Assembly: GCA_041447245.1 (NCBI GenBank)
Contig: JBGMEA010000023.1
Location: forward strand, 62,001-126,000
Source: JBGMEA01 sp041447245
Lineage (GTDB): Bacteria; Bacillota; Clostridia; Eubacteriales; Anaerofustaceae
DNA length: 64,000 nt
Direction: 5' to 3'
The stretch's first letter is position 1. Every line of letters starts with the position of its first letter. The translations under genes and the position numbers were made by a program. Positions 16,385-24,363 of the stretch are shown piece by piece. Below the pieces are notes generated by a model. It saw only the letters and a list, made by a program, of their open reading frames with translations, did not search any database and had not been told where the DNA came from.

Positions 16385-16410
16385 AACGCCTCTCTGGAAA
16401 GAGAGGCGTT
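16385..16410. terminator. Hairpin between the glycosylation module and tetR
   Basis: An 11-bp perfect stem (16385-16395 with 16400-16410) with a GGAA loop, placed between convergent genes. There is no clear T-run on the plus strand, so termination strength is uncertain. Confidence 0.6.
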
Positions 16411-16414
16411 ATGA

Positions 16415-17098
16415 TTATTCGAGCATAAAATAAGGTAATGTATTGATCTGGATTTTTGAGGTGATTTCCTTTGATTCTTCCAAAATTAGTTCGATTTCCT
16501 GCGGAGGCAATTGAAGCATGTGGAAAAACAACCGAATATAGTAATCTGTCAGGTATTCAATATCAGCATGAACAACTTCGTTTTCATATGCAGAGTATAG
16601 AGCATTGATGATTTCGTAACTCAGAAATTTATGTAACTGAAGATCTGTATCGGAAATATTTGGATTAATCAGTCTTTTTTGCAGCTGATAATAATGTTCT
16701 CTTTGCGGATTGGTCAGTTTTTTTAAGGTTTCCTTATCAACCTGATGAAGATCTCGATTCAGTTCATTTTCAAATCGCATCAGGTTGGAACTTTCGGCTT
16801 TCAATTTCATATTCAGTCGATGATCAACTGCTATTCCGACAGCAAAGTTGTATTGAATATGTTGATCAAAAATTTTTTTTGAAATCAGATTTCTGAAATC
16901 GATTCGAAATTCATTCAGGATCATAGAAGCCAAGTTACGTTTTGAACCGAAGTAATATGTAAATAATCCATTGTTTACATCAGCCTTTGATGTAATTTGT
17001 GCAACGGTTGTGGAAGTATATCCCTGGTCATAAAATAATATTTGTGCGCTGTCGATAATTTTTTGTTTGGTAAGAGTGCCTTTTTCCGTGATATTCAT
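16415..17098 (-). CDS. TetR-family transcriptional regulator
   Basis: A 227-residue regulator. Residues about 10-56 form the TetR helix-turn-helix: KQKIIDSAQILFYDQGYTST, then VAQITSKADVNNGLFTYYFGSKRNLA, the family pattern where YYF-K follows the recognition helix. The remaining helices form a ligand and dimer domain that cannot be matched to a ligand. It is on the same strand as, and downstream of, the two dehydrogenase genes, separated from them by a decayed insertion element. I suspect but cannot show that it controls them. An AAGGAT-type ribosome site precedes the ATG. Confidence 0.88.
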   Translation of the reverse strand: MNITEKGTLTKQKIIDSAQILFYDQGYTSTTVAQITSKADVNNGLFTYYFGSKRNLASMILNEFRIDFRNLISKKIFDQHIQYNFAVGIAVDHRLNMKLKAESSNLMRFENELNRDLHQVDKETLKKLTNPQREHYYQLQKRLINPNISDTDLQLHKFLSYEIINALYSAYENEVVHADIEYLTDYYIRLFFHMLQLPPQEIELILEESKEITSKIQINTLPYFMLE

Positions 17099-17125
17099 AA
17101 GATATCCTTAATTTATTTGATTAAT

Positions 17126-17153
17126 ATTATAACATAAATAATCTATTCAACAA
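17126..17153 (-). promoter_or_regulatory. Possible tetR promoter
   Basis: On the minus strand TTGTTG (17153-17148), a 16-bp spacer and TATAAT (17131-17126), about 28 bases before the ATG. The -35 is weak, so this is tentative. Confidence 0.45.
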
Positions 17154-17293
17154 GTATATATAACCGATTTTATTTGAGATATACCGAAGTGGGATAAAAC
17201 ACGTATAACAGTGTAAAAGGAAAAGAGTCAAAAGTTCGAATCCTCGGTTAGGATAAAAATAAAAAAAATATCAAAACGAAACGAAAGGCATAG

Positions 17294-17847
17294 ATGACTT
17301 AAATCAATATTATACCGGAAACGGTACTCTTGGACGAACTTTTTACAAAAGGCGGTAAAGAGGATATTTTTTCAAAGTTGATCGAGACAATACTCAGCCA
17401 GTTTTTGGTGAGGCAATCAAAAGAACAGCACGGAGCAGCGCCGTATAAGCGAATCTAAGAATGAACGACATATAGCAACCGATTTCGTGTAAAAACGAAA
17501 TGCCAACCTGCATCGGAACGATCATACTTAGTGTTTTACATCCAGCATCGCAAAGCTGTCTCAGAGTTTGTTTCCGACTGAGTAAGCATTCGGGAACGGA
17601 AAGTGAAGCAATAAGTATAACAGGTACGATTTTATCTGAAGCCCTTGAAGAGAAGCTTTTGCGATCAGACTGATCGGTTCACTGCTTATGCAGGTGGATG
17701 AGCAGTGGGCTACCGAAAGTACATAGGTATATTTTGATACCAAATCTGATAAAGCAGAACCTGATCAATCAGGGCTTGATCAGGTTCTGGCCGAGAATTG
17801 AAGTTGCACACTCTTTCGGGTTTGAGTCAGCTGTTTTTATTGGATAA
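17294..17847 (+). pseudogene. IS256-family transposase relic, internally deleted and frameshifted
   Basis: Reading from the ATG at 17294 gives, past an early stop, VLLDELFTKGGKEDIF then LIETILSQFLVRQSKEQHGA and APYKRI, the N-terminus of Mutator/IS256 transposases, ended by stops near 17457. Around 17663 a second frame reads AIRLIGSLLMQVDEQW, the C-terminal RLIGA-LM motif of the same family. The catalytic centre (DDE residues) between these parts is missing. Stops and frameshifts rule out function. The last readable codons run to about 17847. Confidence 0.75.
17755..17789. repeat. 14-bp perfect inverted repeat (hairpin) inside the IS relic
   Basis: The arms at 17755-17768 and 17776-17789 are perfect complements with a 7-base loop. 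Neither strand has a T-run after the stem, so it is not an ordinary terminator. The hairpin has stayed perfect in otherwise degraded DNA. Confidence 0.85.
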
Positions 17848-17951
17848 CCAAATTTTATTGATCGGATATTTATAAGCTGATTGAGAATTATTTGCGATCC
17901 GGTAAAGACGAAATAACAAGCTATTCATCACGAAAACTGAATTGATGAAAA

Positions 17952-18785
17952 TCACCTGTTCCATGCACTCGCTCCGCCGGCTACACATCCGCCATCACAA
18001 ATAATGTCCACTCCGGTTAGATACCCCATAGAGGAATCCGCGCATGCCTCGAATAATGCGGCGATTTCGTCAGGTTGCCCCAAACGTTTGATTGCATTGT
18101 GCTTGAGATATGTTTCCGCTTCACTTTTTTCCAGTTCGCCCATCGGCGTTTCAAAATTTCCGGGAGTAATCGATAATATTCGGATGCCCTTAGCCCCGAA
18201 ACGGGATGCTTCCGCTTTGGCATACCAAATAACAAAATATTTTGATACACCGTAAGCGACTCCTGCACGAACTTTTTCCGGGAAAAGATTGACGCGAGCC
18301 ATCATCTTTTTCATAAATTTATCGCGATCTGTCTGGCTGTATTTGAAAAACCTTTTTGGCATGATAAATGTGGGAACCATGTATGCCGACATGGAAGAAG
18401 TATCGATCAGACAACCGCCTTCAGCTATTACATCATAAAATGCATCATGGATGTGAATTGTGCCCAAAGCGTTGCCCTGCATAATTTTTTTTGCATCTCC
18501 CATATGCGGCGACATGCCGGCGGCATGAATGACAGTGGTAACAATTCCCCGTGAAGCAGCAAGCGCGGCAAGTGCTTGCACACTGTACCAATCACTCAAG
18601 TCACAGGCACAAACTTCTGCATCAATTCCCATGGAATTTAATTCTTCCGCGGCGTGTTCCAGTTTTGAAACTGTCCGCCCGACCAAAATCAAATGTATCC
18701 CTTTTTTACCTAATCTTTTGGCAGTTGCAAAACCCATACCGCTGCCTCCTCCGGTAATTACACAAACTTCTTTTTCTTGCTTCAT
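17952..18785 (-). CDS. Short-chain dehydrogenase/reductase, 3-alpha-hydroxysteroid dehydrogenase-like
   Basis: A 277-residue NAD(P)-dependent SDR. The nucleotide motif TGGGSGMG is at residues 11-18, HAAG at about 87-90, and the catalytic residues are Ser131, Tyr178 and Lys182 (YGVSK). Ser and Tyr are 47 residues apart instead of the usual 13, because of an inserted helical stretch (residues about 137-173) rich in Lys, Met and Phe. A similar insertion is known in the 3-alpha-HSD/carbonyl reductase subfamily. Substrate unknown; a steroid or similar hydrophobic alcohol is a guess. The ATG at 18785 has AAAGGA seven bases upstream; the earlier ATG at 18791 is too close to that site. It lies 12 bases after the dehydrogenase/epimerase stop, so the two are co-transcribed. 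Confidence 0.85.
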   Translation of the reverse strand: MKQEKEVCVITGGGSGMGFATAKRLGKKGIHLILVGRTVSKLEHAAEELNSMGIDAEVCACDLSDWYSVQALAALAASRGIVTTVIHAAGMSPHMGDAKKIMQGNALGTIHIHDAFYDVIAEGGCLIDTSSMSAYMVPTFIMPKRFFKYSQTDRDKFMKKMMARVNLFPEKVRAGVAYGVSKYFVIWYAKAEASRFGAKGIRILSITPGNFETPMGELEKSEAETYLKHNAIKRLGQPDEIAALFEACADSSMGYLTGVDIICDGGCVAGGASAWNR

Positions 18786-18797
18786 TTGCATTTCCTT

Positions 18798-19823
18798 TCA
18801 TTTAACAGTATGCGCAATTTTACCTTCGCATCTGAGCCACTGTGCTTCATCGTGTAAAGTTTCCGTGTAAGGACGTGTTTTATAACCTAATTCAATTTCT
18901 GCCTTGCTGTAATCAAAGGCGTTATTGCGAGCGAGATTATAAACGGAAAAGCTGGTCATGATCGGTTGTTTTCCAGTTTTTTTAGCTTTTGCTTCCATTT
19001 TTTTTGCAATGAAATCAGCAATTCCCAACGGAAGATAGAACCTGATCGGTTTACATCCGAGATCATTTTGAAGCAACTGGCAAAGCTCTTTCAATGTCAC
19101 TTCCTCATTGCCTAGAATATAGCATTCTCCTTTGCGTCCTTTATCGGCAGCCATAATGCAACCGTTTGCAAGGTCACGAACGTCACAAAGATTAAAAGAG
19201 CCTTGCATGCCGATAGGCATTTCTCCGTTAACAATCTGGATAATCGTTTTTGTCACTTCCCCAACGGCATAGTCGTTCGGTCCGAGGATTCCGCTGGGAT
19301 GAACAATACATGCATTCAACCCTTTTTGACTGATCGCATCCAAAACATCCTGAGAAGCAATCGCTTTTGTACGGCTATACCAACCCACCACGCTATCAGG
19401 GTCGAATTGATCCACTTCTTTTATTTTTTGACCTTTTGGCCTTTCGGGAATGGCCCCTGTGCTGCTGACATAAACCATTTTTTTGCATTCGGGATGATTC
19501 ATACAGGCATCAATGATATTACGGGTACCTCCTACATTAATATCGACCAATTTTTGATTGAAGTCCGGATTTACCGTCACCATACTGGCGCAATGTATAA
19601 CAACAGATTCCATTCCTTGCGGTATTTTAAAGAATCGATCAATGGAAGCGGGATCGCATAAATCTCCCTCGCAAATCTCAACTTCCTTTGAAAGAAACTT
19701 CACGGATTTGTCGCCGGACAAAACGAATGCACGGACATAGTCACCCCGTTCCAAAAGCTGGTTGCAGATATTACTCCCTAAAAATCCTGCTGCGCCGGTA
19801 ATCAGATAAATTATATTTTTCAT
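18798..19823 (-). CDS. NAD-dependent epimerase/dehydratase family protein (dihydroflavonol reductase-like extended SDR)
   Basis: A 341-residue extended SDR with the nucleotide motif TGAAGFLG (residues 9-16), VSSTGAIPE around Ser120-121, and Tyr149-x3-Lys153 in WYSRTKA. Extended SDRs of this kind include 3-beta-hydroxysteroid dehydrogenases, cinnamoyl-CoA reductases and dihydroflavonol reductases; the sequence does not settle which. It is the first gene of a two-gene minus-strand operon with the classical SDR. The ATG at 19823 is chosen because GGAGGG (19836-19831) is 7 bases away; the ATG at 19838 has no site. A small hairpin (19834-19850) overlaps the ribosome site and might affect translation. 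Confidence 0.82.
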   Translation of the reverse strand: MKNIIYLITGAAGFLGSNICNQLLERGDYVRAFVLSGDKSVKFLSKEVEICEGDLCDPASIDRFFKIPQGMESVVIHCASMVTVNPDFNQKLVDINVGGTRNIIDACMNHPECKKMVYVSSTGAIPERPKGQKIKEVDQFDPDSVVGWYSRTKAIASQDVLDAISQKGLNACIVHPSGILGPNDYAVGEVTKTIIQIVNGEMPIGMQGSFNLCDVRDLANGCIMAADKGRKGECYILGNEEVTLKELCQLLQNDLGCKPIRFYLPLGIADFIAKKMEAKAKKTGKQPIMTSFSVYNLARNNAFDYSKAEIELGYKTRPYTETLHDEAQWLRCEGKIAHTVK

Positions 19824-19938
19824 TATTGTTCCCTCCATCTATAAAAGATGGTGTTATCATAATGAGTAAATATTTGCGGTATGTTGAAGTTGTGTTTGTA
19901 TAAGATTAATATGATAAATTCTTTGAATAAAAAAATAG

Positions 19939-20503
19939 GGATAAAGCCTCTATAATGGAGTAAAAAGAAAAAGAGTCAAAAGTTTGGGTTCTCGGTTATG
20001 ATAAAAACCGGAAACGTAACTCTTGCACGAACTTTTTACGAAAGACGGCAAAAATGATGCATTTCCAAACCTTTTGAGACGCTGCTCAATCAGTTTCTGA
20101 TGGAGCAATCGAAAGAACAGCGCTGTATGAGCGAACCGAAGATCGAACAGCATACAGAAACAAACGTGTTTCGTGAGCGGGAAATAACGACACATATCGG
20201 AACGACCACTCTGCGCATTTCGCATCATATAAACAGAGAATTCAGTACAACGATGTTTGAATGATATCCATTAGCGATGATCGAAATGCCAGTAAATGGT
20301 GTGTCTGCGAGAAAGATCGAAGCGACTAGACTGATTGGTGCATTGTTTATGGAAATGGGTGAGATATCTGGGCGAGCGAACGAAAGTATATGGACATGCA
20401 GGATTATCTTGATAACTCATCTGACAAGACAGATCCAGAATCGAATTCACACACTCTTTTGGACTTGGCTGCAAATTATAATCGTCTTTTAATAAAACTT
20501 TAA
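19939..20503 (+). mobile_element. Decayed IS256-family element, copy 2
   Basis: It begins GGATAAAGCCTCTATAATGG (19939) and continues AGTAAAAAG, again like an IS256 left terminal repeat. The next 40 bases are close to copy 1 (both contain AAAAGAGTCAAAAGTT, then CTCGGTTA and GATAAAAA). No right repeat was found. The element fills most of the 775-base gap between the dehydrogenase operon and ychF and is a direct repeat of copy 1, so the two relics bracket the dehydrogenase pair. Confidence 0.72.
20016..20503 (+). pseudogene. IS256-family transposase relic, internally deleted
   Basis: In shifting frames the sequence reads ELFTKDGKNDAF, then PFETLLNQFLMEQSKEQ, then ITTHIGTTTLRISHHINR and EFSTTMFE, then MPVNGVSARKI, all matching the N-terminal third of IS256 transposases. 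Directly after comes RLIGALFMEM and, in another frame, IWASERKYMDMQDYLD, the C-terminal end. Residues equivalent to roughly 150-360, including the catalytic core, are deleted. At least two frameshifts and an internal stop are present. Non-functional. Confidence 0.78.
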
Positions 20504-20510
20504 GATTTGC

Positions 20511-20539
20511 TTGGAGTTATTTTTTTTATTATGTATAAT
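20511..20539 (+). promoter_or_regulatory. ychF promoter
   Basis: TTGGAG (20511-20516), a 17-bp spacer and TATAAT (20534-20539), 60 bases before the TTG start of ychF. Confidence 0.6.
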
Positions 20540-20598
20540 ATTTCTATTGAATACTTATGCACATAACATGATTCAGGCATAATACACGGAGGTTCCAT

Positions 20599-21693
20599 TT
20601 GAAAATCGGTCTGGTTGGATTACCGAATGTCGGCAAAAGCACTTTATTCAATGCGCTGACAAAAGCTCAGGCACAAGCCGAAAATTACCCTTTTTGCACA
20701 ATTGATCCTAATGTGGGAGTCGTTCACGTACCGGATGGTCGTCTGGATACACTCAGTGATATGTACCAAACTCTGAGCAAAGTACCCGCAACGGTTGAAT
20801 TTGTGGATATTGCAGGGTTGGTAAAAAATGCGGGAAAAGGGGAAGGTTTGGGAAACCAATTCCTGTCGCATATCAGAAATGTACAGGCGATATTGCAGAT
20901 CGTGCGTTGTTTTGATGACGATAACATCACACACGTAGATGGTTCTGTGAATCCTCCCAGAGATGTCGAAACGATCAATTACGAGTTGATATTTTCCGAT
21001 TTGGAACTGATTGATAAAAGATTGAAGAGCGTAGAAAAAAATGCAATTCATGGAAACAAAGAAGATAAAAAATTATTTGATTTACTCAATGGCATCAGGG
21101 AGACTTTATTATCCGGGAAACGCATTGATATGGATCAATACGAAAAAGACGACCGTGAAATTATTGAAAAGCAGAATCTCTTGACAACAAAGCCCATGAT
21201 GTATGCAGCCAATGTTTCCGAAGAGGAATTACCTGACGGAAACGAATATGTAACCCAGCTGAGAAAATATGTTTATGAGCATGATTCTCAGGCTGATCTG
21301 ATGATCATATCGGCTAAAATTGAATCGGAAATTGCGCAACTTGATCAGGATGAACGTGCAATGTTTTTGGAAGAAATGGGGATGGCACAATCCGGACTGG
21401 ATCAAGTAATCCGATGCGGATATGAGAGATTGAATTTAATTACTTTTTTTACCGCGGGGAAAAAAGAATGCCGAGCATGGAAAGTGGAAAAAGGGACAAA
21501 GGCTCCTCAGGCCGCAGGGGTAATTCACAGCGATTTTGAACGAGGATTTATTCGTGCAGAGGTGACTAAATTCGATAAATTGGTTGAGGCCGGAAATGAT
21601 GTTCGTGCTAAAGAACTAGCTTATACGAAGATTGAAGGGAAAGAGTACGTGGTAGAAGACGGGGATGTAATCTATTTCAGATTCAATGTCTGA
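20599..21693 (+). CDS. ychF: Redox-regulated ATPase YchF (OBG-type P-loop protein)
   Basis: A 364-residue universally conserved P-loop protein that binds ATP rather than GTP and associates with ribosomes. The P-loop is GLPNVGKST at residues 7-15, the G3-like motif is DIAGLVKNAGKGEGLGNQFL, and the usual NKxD is replaced by an N-x-x-E type motif in MYAANVSEEEL, the ATP-specificity hallmark. A coiled-coil arm (about 130-200) and a C-terminal TGS domain (AAGVIHSDFERGFIRAEV) follow. The start is TTG at 20599, supported by GGAGGT upstream; no ATG is available. Confidence 0.95.
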   Translation: MKIGLVGLPNVGKSTLFNALTKAQAQAENYPFCTIDPNVGVVHVPDGRLDTLSDMYQTLSKVPATVEFVDIAGLVKNAGKGEGLGNQFLSHIRNVQAILQIVRCFDDDNITHVDGSVNPPRDVETINYELIFSDLELIDKRLKSVEKNAIHGNKEDKKLFDLLNGIRETLLSGKRIDMDQYEKDDREIIEKQNLLTTKPMMYAANVSEEELPDGNEYVTQLRKYVYEHDSQADLMIISAKIESEIAQLDQDERAMFLEEMGMAQSGLDQVIRCGYERLNLITFFTAGKKECRAWKVEKGTKAPQAAGVIHSDFERGFIRAEVTKFDKLVEAGNDVRAKELAYTKIEGKEYVVEDGDVIYFRFNV

Positions 21694-21708
21694 ATTTCGA
21701 GGTGACAT

Positions 21709-22905
21709 ATGACTTATTACAGGCATCGGTTCGTTTTTTTTGCTTTAAAACCTTTTTTCCGTTTTTTTTTGAAGCTCAGGTACAACTATACTCCTGTTAA
21801 ATTCAAGGGGAAAAAAAGGCCGTATCTTATATTATCCAATCATGTTTGCACGATGGATCCTTTTATGGTGTCACTCAGTTTTCGGGCTCCGATTTATTTT
21901 GTCGCGAGCGATCATTTGTTGAGAAAAGGTTGGATCAGCAAAGTCATTACATTTTTAGTGGAACCGATCGGCAAATTGAAAGCGGCATCCGATCTGGTTA
22001 CGATTAAGAATATGATGAAAAAACTGAGACAGAATAAAAATGTATGTTTATTTCCGGAAGGAAATCGAACTTTCAATGGTATGACCGGATATATCGCACC
22101 ATCCGTTGGAAAATTTATCAAAGCATGTCATGCTGATGTGCTATTTTACACATTGGAAAAAGGATATCTTGCAGATCCACGTTGGGCAGATCATATAAGA
22201 AAAGGTAAATTGACAGGCAGTGTTAAAAGTATCCTGACAATTGATGAATGCGAAAATATGACTGTGGATGAGATTGTCGACATTGTAAAAAAAGAGTTGA
22301 ATGTAAATCCTACACCAAAACAGGATAAAAACAGAATTGCATTTAAAGGCAGTCATTTGGCAGAACATATTGAACGGGCAATCTTTTTATGTCCGGTCTG
22401 TTATCAAGTCGCAACTTTGCATACGAACGGAGCCCATGGAACTTGCGAAAATTGCGGCATGGATTTCAATTTTTTATCAACGGGATATTTGGCAGGGAAA
22501 AAGTTGCCGTTTGAAACAATTTATGAATGGGATGAATGGCAGCGTGAATTTATACAGACCCATCTGTTTGAAGACGGAGAACTGATTTGTGAAAACATAA
22601 ACGAACGTTTGTATTTGATTTCGCGATCACGCAAAAATGAATTGATTGGTGTCGGCACATTAAAATTATACACGGATCGTCTTGAATTTATAATCGAAGA
22701 TTCAAATGAAATTTGCGAGTTTTCTTTTGAATCAATCGAAAATATGAATGTTCACGGTCGGCAGGTCTTGCAGTTCGGTGTTGAAAATAAGGATTTTTAT
22801 GAGCTAAAAAACAATGCCGTGCGTTCTGCAGTAAAATATATGTATTTTTTTTATTTTTATAAGCAGCATGCAAAAGGAGGATTCGATGGTTTTTTCGGCA
22901 TCTAA
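21709..22905 (+). CDS. 1-acyl-glycerol-3-phosphate acyltransferase-like protein with C-terminal zinc-ribbon extension
   Basis: A 398-residue protein. Residues 1-200 form a PlsC-type acyltransferase domain with His45-x4-Asp50 in NHVCTMDPF and the phosphate-binding FPEGNRTFNG at about 115-124. PlsC proteins make phosphatidic acid at the membrane. The extra C-terminal half is unusual: Cys228-x2-Cys231 and Cys246-x2-Cys249 (CPVC and CENCG) form a zinc-ribbon-like knuckle, followed by a domain of about 130 residues I do not recognise. The ATG at 21709 follows GAGGTG, 15 bases after ychF. The end overlaps the start of the symporter gene by 20 bases. Confidence 0.8.
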   Translation: MTYYRHRFVFFALKPFFRFFLKLRYNYTPVKFKGKKRPYLILSNHVCTMDPFMVSLSFRAPIYFVASDHLLRKGWISKVITFLVEPIGKLKAASDLVTIKNMMKKLRQNKNVCLFPEGNRTFNGMTGYIAPSVGKFIKACHADVLFYTLEKGYLADPRWADHIRKGKLTGSVKSILTIDECENMTVDEIVDIVKKELNVNPTPKQDKNRIAFKGSHLAEHIERAIFLCPVCYQVATLHTNGAHGTCENCGMDFNFLSTGYLAGKKLPFETIYEWDEWQREFIQTHLFEDGELICENINERLYLISRSRKNELIGVGTLKLYTDRLEFIIEDSNEICEFSFESIENMNVHGRQVLQFGVENKDFYELKNNAVRSAVKYMYFFYFYKQHAKGGFDGFFGI

Positions 22906-24295
22906 TACGGAATTATGGTCAGCATTGATTCAATTTGCCATCATAAGCTGTTTCCTGATATTGGCAAATATTTTAAGAAGAAAAATTCGTTTTATAGACC
23001 GAAGTTTGTTGCCCGTCGCAGTGATCGCGGGGTTTATTCTGCTGTTTGTTAAAGAATTCGGTATTTTATCCATTAATAAAACTTTTATGGAGAGTTTGAC
23101 ATATCATTGCACAGCAATCGGGTTTATTGCTTTGGGATTGCGTGTTCCAAGCAGCCATGATATCAAAACCGGTTCGACTTCGGCAAAGTCGGTCGGGATC
23201 AAGAGCGGAATGCTGATTGTATCAACATATTTGCTTCAAGCAATTATTGGTTTGGGTCTCACGATGCTGATCGCTTACTTATTTATGCCCGATCTGTTCA
23301 TGGCTTCCGGAATTTTGCTGCCGCTCGGATTCGGACAGGGACCGGGACAAGCCTATAACATAGGGACAACCTATCAGTCTTTGGGTTTTGCGGGAGGATC
23401 TTCCTATGGTCTTGCTATTGCATCCATGGGGTTCATTTGGGCGTCAATCGGAGGGGCATCTTATATGGTTATGCTGAGAAAAAAGGGGCTGAAGATCAAT
23501 GCAAGGATTCGCAATACGGATGCCGTTACTTCTGAGCTGATCGAATCTCCGGATGAGGTACCGCTTACCGAAGCCTTGGATAAATTTACCATACAGATAG
23601 CTCTGATATTTATAGTGTATTTAGCGACCTATTTATTGTCAAAAGGTGCAACATCGTTATTGGCAAATGCGACTTTTTTAGGAAACATGAGCAATACAAT
23701 TTCGTCCCTGATCTGGGGATTCAATTTTCTGATCGGTTCGTCGCTTGCATTATTGTTAAATGTGATATTGTCTAAACTGAAAGATTTTAAGGTAATGCAT
23801 CGTCAGTACAGAAATAATTATATGTTGAACCGAATCAGCGGACTGGCTTTTGATATCATGATTACCGCATCGATTGCAAGCATTACTCTTGCTGATTTGA
23901 AAAACCTGTGGGTTCCTTTTCTTGCAATTACCACAGCCGGTGGTTTGGCAACAATTTGGTACTTGAAATTTCTTTGCAAAAAGGTATATCCCGATTATCC
24001 GAACGAAGGTTTTTTTTCCATGTACGGTATGCTCACAGGGACAGTCAGCACAGGGATTATGTTGCTGAGAGAAATTGACCCGAACTTTCATACACCTGCC
24101 GCTGCCAATTTGGTTACTGGCAGTTCGACGGCTATTATTTTGGGATTCCCGCTGTTGCTTATGGTGGGGATGGCACCCAATTCCACATCTATGCTGTTTA
24201 TTATCATCGGCGTTTGTTTGCTATACGGCTCTTTACTGACTTATCTTTTGATCAGAGGCAAGAAACCGAATAAGAATAATAAAAAAGAAAATTAA
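22886..24295 (+). CDS. Sodium/glutamate symporter-like protein (ESS/GltS family)
   Basis: A 469-residue polytopic protein of two inverted halves with about ten to twelve helices. The segments LPLGFGQGPGQAYNIGTTY and FAGGSSYGLAIASMGFIWASIGG in the first half, and MLTGTVSTGIMLLREIDP in the second, are the glycine-rich re-entrant regions of GltS-type carriers. Substrate assumed to be glutamate or another anion; GQGPGQA departs from the classical GHGTA-type motif, so specificity may differ. The ATG at 22886 is preceded by AAAGGAGG; an upstream in-frame ATG at 22868 overlaps that site and is rejected. Confidence 0.78.
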   Translation: MVFSASNTELWSALIQFAIISCFLILANILRRKIRFIDRSLLPVAVIAGFILLFVKEFGILSINKTFMESLTYHCTAIGFIALGLRVPSSHDIKTGSTSAKSVGIKSGMLIVSTYLLQAIIGLGLTMLIAYLFMPDLFMASGILLPLGFGQGPGQAYNIGTTYQSLGFAGGSSYGLAIASMGFIWASIGGASYMVMLRKKGLKINARIRNTDAVTSELIESPDEVPLTEALDKFTIQIALIFIVYLATYLLSKGATSLLANATFLGNMSNTISSLIWGFNFLIGSSLALLLNVILSKLKDFKVMHRQYRNNYMLNRISGLAFDIMITASIASITLADLKNLWVPFLAITTAGGLATIWYLKFLCKKVYPDYPNEGFFSMYGMLTGTVSTGIMLLREIDPNFHTPAAANLVTGSSTAIILGFPLLLMVGMAPNSTSMLFIIIGVCLLYGSLLTYLLIRGKKPNKNNKKEN

Positions 24296-24299
24296 AGTC

Positions 24300-24362
24300 T
24301 TACTTCTTTATTCGCATGGGAAGGTTGTATTTCAGCAAATAATATGTATAATAAAGAAGTAA
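24300..24362. repeat. 13-bp perfect inverted repeat bracketing the pheST promoter
   Basis: The arms 24300-24312 and 24350-24362 are perfect complements separated by 37 bases that contain the -35 and most of the -10 of the pheST promoter. The loop is too long for an ordinary terminator and no T-run follows. It could be a cruciform, a regulator site, or a poor terminator of the upstream symporter gene. Confidence 0.7.
24325..24352 (+). promoter_or_regulatory. pheST promoter
   Basis: TTGTAT (24325-24330), a 16-bp spacer and TATAAT (24347-24352), just upstream of the T-box leader. Confidence 0.6.
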
Positions 24363-24363
24363 A

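Larger units (their letters stand above)
17192..17847 (+). mobile_element. Decayed IS256-family element, copy 1
   Basis: The left boundary is recognised by GGATAAAACACGTATAACAG (from 17192) running into TGTAAAAG, which resembles the IS256 terminal repeat as I know it (GATAAAGTCCGTATAATTGT...). A transposase relic follows. No matching right terminal repeat was found, so the right edge is approximate. The element lies in the 850-base gap between tetR and the dehydrogenases and accounts for most of that gap. A similar relic in the same orientation lies at 19939-20503. Confidence 0.7.

Noticed and set aside
17233..17244. GTTCGAATCC-like T-arm sequence suggesting a tRNA relic or attachment site
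   Set aside because: No acceptor or anticodon stem is nearby, and the second IS256 relic has the same segment with the T-arm bases changed, so it belongs to the element.
19950..20228. Minus-strand open frame of 92 codons
   Set aside because: It lies antisense to the IS256 relic; no ribosome site or recognisable protein features.
20277..20492. Open frame of 71 codons with an ATG start
   Set aside because: It is the surviving C-terminal and mid portion of the IS256-family transposase relic; it has no ribosome site and reads across the deletion point.
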